Shown: positions 44,809-51,518 of the stretch, piece after piece | Numbering within the stretch: position 1 is the first letter of the stretch | How the letters are laid out: each line of letters begins with the position of its first letter | DNA from: Paenibacillus hemerocallicola | GTDB taxonomy: Bacteria > Bacillota > Bacilli > Paenibacillales > NBRC-103111 | Length of the DNA stretch: 64,000 nt | Assembly: GCF_006265175.1 (NCBI RefSeq) | Contig: NZ_VDCQ01000011.1 | Coordinates: 113,408-177,407 of the forward strand | Reading direction: 5' to 3' | Position numbers and translations under genes: made by a program | The notes under the pieces: generated by a model | What the model was told of the DNA's origin: nothing | Database searches by the model: none | The model's input: the letters and a program-made list of their open reading frames with translations, nothing else

Positions 44809-45720
44809 CTACTTGGCCGTATGTTTGTCCGGTGCCGCGTCTTGCTCCCGGTAATGCTGGGGCGAGACGCCTTCGATCTTTTTGAACATGCGGCTGAAGT
44901 AAAAAGGCTCCTCGTACCCGACTTCCTTGGCGATCGTCTTGACGTTTTTGTCCGTATGCCTCAGCAAATGTTTGGCACGCTGAACGCGCAACTGCTGAAT
45001 ATAATGGTTGATCGTCGTGCCCGCGTACTTCTTGAACACTTGGCACAAATACTCGTATTTGCGGTCCATCAGCCGCTCCAGCGCCTGCTTCGTCATCTCT
45101 CGCTCGTACGAGTTATTCAACAGATTGACCAGCTTGCGGAACGTAATATAGGAAATCGGGAACGCGGTATCCAGGTGGCTATGCTCCAAAAAGTCGGTAG
45201 CGATCCCGCGAAGCATTTCGGCAAGCAGCAGTGTCGCCTGAAACCGGAAGTAGCCTTCCGGCCGCTCCATCGTCTCGCGCAGCTGATCGAACAGATCGAG
45301 CAGCTTGTAGCGGTGCCGGCTCCGATAGAGTCGGGGGATAATCAGTTGATCCTCGTGTCGGACTTCAACCGTTCTCAGCTCCGTACGTTCGGCATGGACA
45401 ATATTAAGATCGGATGCGCGATTCAACACGAATTCGTTCATGCCCGGCGTGCACGAAAATTGCACCCAATAAAATTTGCCGTTCGCCCCGTCGCTTTCCC
45501 AACCTCCGTGCGGCTCCCAAGGCTTCAACAAATAAGATTCACCCATGCAGAGCGTCATCCGGTCGTCACCGGCCCGCAAATTTACAGTGCCTTCCGCGAC
45601 TACGATCAGCTCGTAATACGGGTTGTAATGCTCGCGGTAAAAGGAGGCGTTCTTTTGCGTGTCGAGCAGGTCCGCCCATCTGACGTCCAGAATCGACAAG
45701 CGGGACATGGAATAGTACAT
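44809..45720 (-). CDS. AraC-family transcriptional regulator
   Basis: This 303-residue regulator has a cupin-like N-terminal domain (REHYNPYYELIVVAEGTVNLRAG, then the E-P-H segment KPWEPHGGW) and two C-terminal helix-turn-helix motifs ending VSPQHYREQ. GGAGG lies 10 bases before the ATG at 45720; the longer reading to 45780 lacks a site. It is divergent from the ADP-ribosylglycohydrolase-family gene, which it probably regulates. Confidence 0.9.
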   Translation of the reverse strand: MYYSMSRLSILDVRWADLLDTQKNASFYREHYNPYYELIVVAEGTVNLRAGDDRMTLCMGESYLLKPWEPHGGWESDGANGKFYWVQFSCTPGMNEFVLNRASDLNIVHAERTELRTVEVRHEDQLIIPRLYRSRHRYKLLDLFDQLRETMERPEGYFRFQATLLLAEMLRGIATDFLEHSHLDTAFPISYITFRKLVNLLNNSYEREMTKQALERLMDRKYEYLCQVFKKYAGTTINHYIQQLRVQRAKHLLRHTDKNVKTIAKEVGYEEPFYFSRMFKKIEGVSPQHYREQDAAPDKHTAK

Positions 45721-45766
45721 GGAATGACTTCCTCCGATGTTTTTTGTATAAAAAACGCAATCTCGT

Positions 45767-45782
45767 TCATGGATCGCCATGA
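45767..45782. promoter_or_regulatory. Inverted repeat in the AraC divergent region
   Basis: TCATGG-ATCG-CCATGA is a perfect 6-bp inverted repeat. A TATAAT at 45793-45798 lies just downstream and may be the -10 box for the gene at 45856. Confidence 0.4.
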
Positions 45783-45855
45783 CAAACGTTTCTATAATGA
45801 AGTCGTGATGGAATCATTATAACATCTCCAAATCGGTTGCAGGAGGTTTACGCAC

Positions 45856-47724
45856 ATGACGAGCGTATTGAACGAGCAAGAGTATTACCGGATCGTATAC
45901 GGCGGTTGGCTGGGCAAAAATATCGGGGGGACGCTGGGTGCGCCCGTGGAAGGCAAGAAGGAGCTGCTGCAGCTGACCTTCTATCCGAAGCTGCCGGACG
46001 GGCCGCTCGAGAACGACGATCTGGATCTGCAGCTGGTGTGGCTTCACGCTTTGGAGCAGTACGGGCCTGCCTTGACCGCGCGCGAGCTGGGACAAGAGTG
46101 GGTGGAGCACGTGTTTTTCCCTTACGACGAATACGGTTATGCGCTTTCCAATTTGCGCAGGGGACTGCTGCCGCCGGTGGCCGGCTGGTTCAACAACCCG
46201 TTCACGAACTGCATGGGTTCCCCGATCCGCTCCGAGATATGGGCGATGGCGGCGCCGGGCGCGCCCGAGGTTGCCGCCCGCTATGCATACGAGGATGCGA
46301 TCGTCGATCATGCCGGAGGCGAGGGTGTCTATGGGGAAATGTTTTTTGCGGCGTTGGAAAGCGCTATCTTCATGGAAAAGGACCGGGACCGGCTGATCGA
46401 GATCGGCTTGAAATATATACCCGCCGATTGCCGGACGGCGCTTGCCTTGAAAGATTTGATTGCTTGGCATAAGGAAGGCTACGGCTGGACCGAGGCGCGC
46501 GAGCTCGTGCTGAAGCACCACGGCAACCCCAATTTTACCGACGCTCCGCAAAACATCGCCTTCACGATGCTCGGCTGGCTGTATGGCGATAATTTCGAGG
46601 ACGCGATATTGAAATCGGTCAATTGCGGTTACGATACGGACTGTACGGCCGCTACGCTCGGCGCGATACTCGGCATGCTGCTCGGGCCTGAAGGACTTCC
46701 CGAGAAATGGGTCGCTCCGGTCGGCGACCGTGTAGTCGTCAGTCCGCCGATCAAAGGATTTCCGGCGCCGAAAAATCTCGACGAGCTTACGCGCCGTACG
46801 ATCCGCGTGGGCAAGCAAATTTTGGCCGCTTGGGATACGGACATCGTGGTTCATTCGGAACTGCCGACCTCATGGAATCGGGGCATTACGGACGGTTACG
46901 CGCTGCGCGATCTATGGGAGAGCAAAGCGACATCCAACCGTTACTTGCTGCCGGAAGGGTCGATTCAAAGTCCCGATGCCGAGCTTGTGATCGATTATGG
47001 GCAAAATGGACCGGCGATCGGGACGGGCGAATCCGCCGTGCTTCGGTTCGAGTTCACGAACCGTTCGGGAGTCGCTCTGGAAGGCAGCGTCGCGCTGGAG
47101 CTGCCTGAGGGCTGGTCGGGTCCAGGCGAACGCTCGGTTACGCTTCAGCCCGGCGAAGCTTTCCGCTGGGAGGCGGAAATTCTCGCATCGGACGCGGTGG
47201 AAGCGGTCAACCGACTCGAGTTTGTATGGAAGCGAAGCCACGATAACTCTCCATGGGCCGAACAGCGGGTCGCTTTTACGCTTGTCAGGGCTTCGCGTTG
47301 GACTTTGGCCGGCCCCGATGGCGGGGAAGGGACCGATGCCTATATAGCGGGCAACCGTCTCGATTGGAAAAGCGCCGTCGGAGAAGAAGTGGACGGGGTA
47401 TACCGCGCGAAGTCGACCTTGTACAATCCGGTCGAAAGAGAGATCCGGCTGATCGCCGCGGCAAACGGTCCGGTGACGATGAAATTGGACGGTCAAGCCG
47501 TGATCGAGTGCGGAGACACCTTGGAGTTCATGCCGGCGTACCATCGCGCGCCGCGCAAGCAGCTGGTCGAGCTCGTGTTGACTGCCGGAATTCATGAAGT
47601 GGAGATCGAAGCCGTTAGAGCCGGCAAACCGCTGGAGGTTTACGTGCTGCCGATATCCGTTCGCAATACGTCCTCTCCCGGACCGCACTATTTCTACACC
47701 GACGTCTTGTGGGGAGCCCGATGA
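45856..47724 (+). CDS. ADP-ribosylglycohydrolase-family protein with C-terminal beta domains
   Basis: The first 350 residues belong to the ADP-ribosylglycohydrolase fold. The glycine loop is GKNIGGTLGAP, the metal-binding acids lie in NDDLDLQLVW, and the late motif is GYDTDCTAATLGA, where a cysteine replaces the usual Thr/Ser. About 260 extra residues follow: a sandwich near 380-470 (VLRFEFTNRSGVALEGSV) and another beta module to the end. There is no signal peptide. CAGGAGGT precedes the ATG. The stop overlaps the amidohydrolase start. In this sugar setting an N- or O-glycoside hydrolase role is more likely than protein de-ADP-ribosylation. Confidence 0.82.
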   Translation: MTSVLNEQEYYRIVYGGWLGKNIGGTLGAPVEGKKELLQLTFYPKLPDGPLENDDLDLQLVWLHALEQYGPALTARELGQEWVEHVFFPYDEYGYALSNLRRGLLPPVAGWFNNPFTNCMGSPIRSEIWAMAAPGAPEVAARYAYEDAIVDHAGGEGVYGEMFFAALESAIFMEKDRDRLIEIGLKYIPADCRTALALKDLIAWHKEGYGWTEARELVLKHHGNPNFTDAPQNIAFTMLGWLYGDNFEDAILKSVNCGYDTDCTAATLGAILGMLLGPEGLPEKWVAPVGDRVVVSPPIKGFPAPKNLDELTRRTIRVGKQILAAWDTDIVVHSELPTSWNRGITDGYALRDLWESKATSNRYLLPEGSIQSPDAELVIDYGQNGPAIGTGESAVLRFEFTNRSGVALEGSVALELPEGWSGPGERSVTLQPGEAFRWEAEILASDAVEAVNRLEFVWKRSHDNSPWAEQRVAFTLVRASRWTLAGPDGGEGTDAYIAGNRLDWKSAVGEEVDGVYRAKSTLYNPVEREIRLIAAANGPVTMKLDGQAVIECGDTLEFMPAYHRAPRKQLVELVLTAGIHEVEIEAVRAGKPLEVYVLPISVRNTSSPGPHYFYTDVLWGAR

Positions 47725-48560
47725 GAGTCGATTCCCATCAGCACTACTGGGAACCCGTACGCGGGGACTATGGCTGGCTGCGGCCGGATAAAGGGATTTT
47801 GTACGAGAACTATTTGCCGGCCAGGTTGGAACCGCTGCTCCGTCAATATAGGATGGAATATTCGATAGCGGTTCAGGCCGCGCCAACGGTCGAGGAGACG
47901 CGATACCTTCTGGCCCTGAGCGATATGTACCCGACTATAGCCGGCGTCGTCGGATGGCTCGATTTCGAATCCCCGTCGTTCGGGGAGCAGTTGACCGAAC
48001 TGCGCCGTCATCCGCGGTTTATCGGCGTCCGGCCGATGATTCAGGATTTGCCCGCCGATTGGCTGCTCCGGGAGCAAGTAGTCGGGCATATGCGCCTGCT
48101 GGAGAAGGAACGGTTCCCGATCGATTTGCAGCTTCGGCCCCATCTGTTGGAAAGTGCGGTCAAGCTGCTGGAACAGGTCCCCGGGCTTCATGCGGTCATC
48201 GATCATATCGCCAAGCCGGTGTACGGCGTCTCGTTCCAAGCATGGAAAGACGGCGTTATGCGCCTGGCCGACTACCCGAATATGATGTGCAAGCTGTCCG
48301 GCATGGTACCGGAGGCCGAAGCGGTTCCGTGGACCGTCGAGGCATGGAAGCCGTATGTCGAGACCGTTCTGGACGCCTTCGGGCCGGAACGGGTCATGTA
48401 CGGAAGCGATTGGCCGGTATGCCTGTTGTCAGCGAATTATGGGCAAGTGTATGAATCGCTAGCTGCATTGTTGCCCGAAAGCTGGAATGAAGCGGAGAGA
48501 GCGGGCGTGTGGGGCGGGAATGCGGCGCGGTTTTACCGCTTGAGGATAGCGGCGGAGTAA
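47721..48560 (+). CDS. Amidohydrolase-2 family protein, sugar-lactonase-like
   Basis: This 279-residue TIM-barrel metal hydrolase starts with MRVDSHQHYW, where HQH is the metal site. GVRPMIQDL, HAVIDHIAKP and VMYGSDWPV, with the late metal aspartate, follow the pattern of L-fucono- and L-rhamnono-lactonase relatives. ATG 47721 overlaps the stop of the previous gene (ATGA). Together with the rhamnosidase in this region, hydrolysis of a deoxysugar lactone is plausible, but the substrate is not proven. A terminator follows at 48611. Confidence 0.85.
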   Translation: MRVDSHQHYWEPVRGDYGWLRPDKGILYENYLPARLEPLLRQYRMEYSIAVQAAPTVEETRYLLALSDMYPTIAGVVGWLDFESPSFGEQLTELRRHPRFIGVRPMIQDLPADWLLREQVVGHMRLLEKERFPIDLQLRPHLLESAVKLLEQVPGLHAVIDHIAKPVYGVSFQAWKDGVMRLADYPNMMCKLSGMVPEAEAVPWTVEAWKPYVETVLDAFGPERVMYGSDWPVCLLSANYGQVYESLAALLPESWNEAERAGVWGGNAARFYRLRIAAE

Positions 48561-48610
48561 GACGAGAGAGCCGGCATGGCGTGGAAAGCGTCATTATCGC
48601 GAAAGGCGGG

Positions 48611-48649
48611 AAGAGTTTCTTGTGCGGAATATGCACAAGGGGCTCTTTT
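48611..48649 (+). terminator. Terminator after the amidohydrolase
   Basis: A 15-bp stem with three G-T pairs joins 48611-48625 to 48633-48647 and ends in TTTT. Confidence 0.85.
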
Positions 48650-48764
48650 CCGTATATATGGTACCGTTTATTTGAACTACATCGAGTAGGTTGTCGCTGA
48701 ATAGCGGCTCGCGGTCGATGTGACGTATATGTCGTATTTGCGCTACCGGCCTTCCGGCAACATG

Positions 48765-48786
48765 AAAAGGCGCCCCGAAGGACGCC
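48765..48786 (-). terminator. Terminator of the small exported-peptide gene
   Basis: On the minus strand GGCGTCC, a TTCG loop, GGGCGCC and TTTT form a compact hairpin directly after the stop codon at 48804. Confidence 0.8.
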
Positions 48787-48803
48787 TGTCGCTGCGTATT
48801 GAT

Positions 48804-48980
48804 TCAGTGGCAATCCGGCGCGGCATTATACGTAATGGTATCGCCGCTCAGAACGATAAGAGGCTGAGGCACGTACGGTTTGGCTTCGGCTACGTTTGCC
48901 CGATCCTTTTGCCCGTATACCGCTATAATAACCGCTACAATGGCGATAGCGGGAATCGTTATCCATTTTTTCTTCATCAT
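48804..48980 (-). CDS. Small exported or membrane-anchored peptide, 58 residues
   Basis: This is a short gene that I do not recognise. The product begins MMKKKW, has a hydrophobic stretch at about residues 7-22 (ITIPAIAIVAVIIAVY), and a polar C-terminal part ending NAAPDCH with one cysteine. AAGGGAG lies 10 bases before the ATG at 48980, and a terminator with a TTCG loop begins 18 bases after the stop, so the reading frame is bounded by both signals. The orientation is opposite to its neighbours. It could be a signal-anchored peptide or a secreted factor. Confidence 0.65.
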   Translation of the reverse strand: MMKKKWITIPAIAIVAVIIAVYGQKDRANVAEAKPYVPQPLIVLSGDTITYNAAPDCH

Positions 48981-49571
48981 ATGCGCCAGACTCCCTTCCG
49001 CTGCATGAACCTATATACGGGTATTGTACTGTATTTCTTACAGAAATACTAGGGATTTTTTCGGGCGGTATTTTCGCTTCATTTATTTCTAAGTGTCTCC
49101 AAAGTATGCCGCGCGACAAAACAGGTTATGCATGGATGCTCGGAGGGACAAAAGAGAAGGCGCCATCTCGAGGTCTGTTCAAACGGTTCAAGGATGTTGC
49201 TCTTTTGCCGCCAACGATCGCCGCAGTATCCCCGATGATTGTTGTCCCCGTGCCATATGGTAATCCCTAGCTCATGCGCGGCATTGTGTCCTTTCGCGAC
49301 GGCCCCCAACTGTTCGCTAACGAGACGGATTCTATTCCTCAATGACGTTTTTCCTTCCTATTCCCGTAATGAAAGTTGCTTAATCCATTGCACATAACGA
49401 GCTTGCAAAAACCTAACACGTCTTGCAGAGCGGCATTTCGAACCGGGCTGAAAATTTGTGTAGGTAGATTTTGCAAAATTATTGAAATCGATGTAACTTT
49501 TTTCGCCCGAGCGACGTCTATTCCTTTGTATGAACTCTATATGAACGACAGATAGGAGGGAGAGTCAGGGG
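48981..49571. other. Intergenic region before the five-gene ABC operon
   Basis: No gene is firmly supported in these 590 bases. A minus-strand reading frame at 49079-49342 begins with TTG, has a weak site (GGAAGG) and no recognisable domain, so I do not call it. The stretch 49430-49560 is AT-rich and probably contains the promoter of the operon at 49572. Confidence 0.4.
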
Positions 49572-50444
49572 ATGGGCTGGCTAAAGCGTGTCACCGCAAA
49601 TACAAAAAGGGAAACGACGCCTACCGATCCGCTGCCTGAAAACGCCGGGGACATGACGGCAGATGGGCCGGAAGCGCTGCGGGAGAGTGCGGCCGCTGCC
49701 GAGGCGCATGCCCGCGACGATTCGCAACCGTATTACGTACCGACGGGCGTGGGAGAGCCGGTCGCGAGCGAGCCGATATTGACCGTAAGCCGGGTTGAAA
49801 GATCGTTTCAGGTAGGCGGACAGCAGCTCCACGTGTTGAAAGGAATCGACATGGAGCTATTGCCGAACCGGTTGGTTATGCTTCGGGGACGCTCGGGCTC
49901 GGGCAAAACGACGCTGCTCAATATGATCGGCGGGCTGGACCAGCCGAACAAAGGCGAAATTTATTTTATGGGCAACCCGTTCCACGAATGGAACGATGAT
50001 AAGCGGACGGAAGTAAGAAGGAAAAGAATCGGATTTATTTTTCAATCGTTTGCGCTCATGCCGCTATTGTCCGCTTGGGAAAACGTCGAGCTGTCGCTCC
50101 GCATGGCCGGAGTGCCGCGTTCCCAGTGGAAGCCTAGAGTGCAGCATTGTTTGGAGCTCGTCGGACTCGGCAAACGGATGCACCACCGCCCGTTCGAGCT
50201 GTCGGGCGGCGAGCAGCAGCGTGTCGCCATAGCCAAGGCGATCGCGCATCGGCCTACGCTGCTGCTGGCGGACGAACCGACCGCGGAGCTTGATTCGCAA
50301 ATGGGGGCGCAGGTTATGGCCGTGTTCCGGGACATTATCCGGACCGAGCAGGTAACCATTTGCATGACGACCCACGACCCTACGATTTTGGAGGTAGCCG
50401 ACCATGTCTATCAAATGGTTGACGGAAAATTCATTCATACATAA
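49572..50444 (+). CDS. ABC transporter ATP-binding protein, MacB type, with N-terminal extension
   Basis: This 290-residue ATPase has Walker A GRSGSGKTT at 106-114, signature LSGGEQQRV and Walker B LLLADEPTAELD. About 68 polar, Ala/Glu/Pro-rich residues precede the ATPase core, which is unusual for the family. ATG 49572 follows AGGAGGG by about 10 bases. It overlaps the adaptor gene by 41 bases. It is one of two different ATPases in the operon. Confidence 0.9.
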   Translation: MGWLKRVTANTKRETTPTDPLPENAGDMTADGPEALRESAAAAEAHARDDSQPYYVPTGVGEPVASEPILTVSRVERSFQVGGQQLHVLKGIDMELLPNRLVMLRGRSGSGKTTLLNMIGGLDQPNKGEIYFMGNPFHEWNDDKRTEVRRKRIGFIFQSFALMPLLSAWENVELSLRMAGVPRSQWKPRVQHCLELVGLGKRMHHRPFELSGGEQQRVAIAKAIAHRPTLLLADEPTAELDSQMGAQVMAVFRDIIRTEQVTICMTTHDPTILEVADHVYQMVDGKFIHT

Positions 50445-51513
50445 ACGGTCCGGAATCCGGTCCAAGACGGTTGTATCCATCGTACTCGCCGCGTCCCTGT
50501 TGACCGTGTCGGGCTGTTCGCTGCTTCCGAAGGAAGCCGAGGAAGAGACGCTCCCCGCGATCACGCCGCCGAAGCTCTCCGCGAAGCCGGAATACGCCGT
50601 CAAGACGACGACGCTGGAGACGAAGCTGCGGGGCGTCGGCAGGCTGATGTCGACGAAGGAAGAAACGCTGTATTTTACGCAAGAAGAGAGCCGCAGGCTG
50701 AAGGACATTTATGTGAAGACCGGCGACGCCGTGAAGGCCGGCCAACTGATCGCGGAGCTGGATGTGACGACGCTGGAAAGCGATTTGCGGCAGAAAAAAC
50801 TGCAGCAGCGCAGCGAAGAGCTGAAAATGATCGAAATTTTGCGCAAAAATGACGGCTCCAAATCGGCCGAAGAGCTCGAGCAGGCCAAGATCCAATTCGA
50901 GCTGAAAAAGGAAGAGCTCGCCAAGCTCGACCAATCGATTTTCAAGGCGAAGCTGACTGCCCCGTTTGACGGAACGATCGTCTCCGTCTCGGTCAAGAAG
51001 GGCGACAATATCCAGGCTTACGACGATATCGCCATCATTGCCGACCTGAATGTGCTTACCGTCGCCGCCGAATTGACGGCCGACGATCTGAAGAAAGCGG
51101 CCGTCGGCATGGAGGTCGTCGTCGACATCAATTCGGCCGGTCAGCACAAGGGCAAGGTGAAGCAGCTGCCGCTTCCGAAGAAAGAGACGGGTCAGGGCCA
51201 AGGCACGGGAGGCCAAGGCCAGCAGAAGGTCATCGATTCGATCGACAATTATTTGCTCGTGGAGCTTGATTCGTTTCCGCAAGGACTGAACCGCGGTACG
51301 CCGCTCAGCATCTCGGTCATTACGCAGCGCAAAGAGAATGCCATCGTCATTCCAGCCGCGGCACTACGCACTTATTCCGGACGAAATTACGTCCAGGTCG
51401 TAGACGAGAAAGGGAACAAACGGGAGGTCGACGTCGAGATCGGCCAACAAACGTCCACCGAAGTGGAAATCGTCAAAGGCCTGCAGCCGGGGCAAAAAGT
51501 GGTGGGGAGATAA
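50404..51513 (+). CDS. Membrane-fusion-type adaptor lipoprotein (HlyD/MacA-like)
   Basis: This 369-residue lipoprotein (lipobox TVSGC, C38) has the adaptor layout: a lipoyl-like half motif VKTGDAVKAGQLIAELD, a coiled-coil hairpin at about 135-180, the returning half LTAPFDGTIVSVSVKKGD, and a beta-barrel part. A Gly/Gln-rich linker (ETGQGQGTGGQGQQ) at about 261-275 interrupts the barrel. GGAGGT lies about 10 bases before ATG 50404, inside the ATPase gene. It should link the permease to the cell wall or the substrate. Confidence 0.87.
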   Translation: MSIKWLTENSFIHKRSGIRSKTVVSIVLAASLLTVSGCSLLPKEAEEETLPAITPPKLSAKPEYAVKTTTLETKLRGVGRLMSTKEETLYFTQEESRRLKDIYVKTGDAVKAGQLIAELDVTTLESDLRQKKLQQRSEELKMIEILRKNDGSKSAEELEQAKIQFELKKEELAKLDQSIFKAKLTAPFDGTIVSVSVKKGDNIQAYDDIAIIADLNVLTVAAELTADDLKKAAVGMEVVVDINSAGQHKGKVKQLPLPKKETGQGQGTGGQGQQKVIDSIDNYLLVELDSFPQGLNRGTPLSISVITQRKENAIVIPAAALRTYSGRNYVQVVDEKGNKREVDVEIGQQTSTEVEIVKGLQPGQKVVGR

Positions 51514-51518
51514 CGCCA

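Noticed and set aside
49079..49342. An 87-codon frame on the minus strand starting with TTG
   Set aside because: The ribosome binding site is weak, no domain is seen and no other signal supports translation. It might be a remnant, but I cannot support it as a gene.
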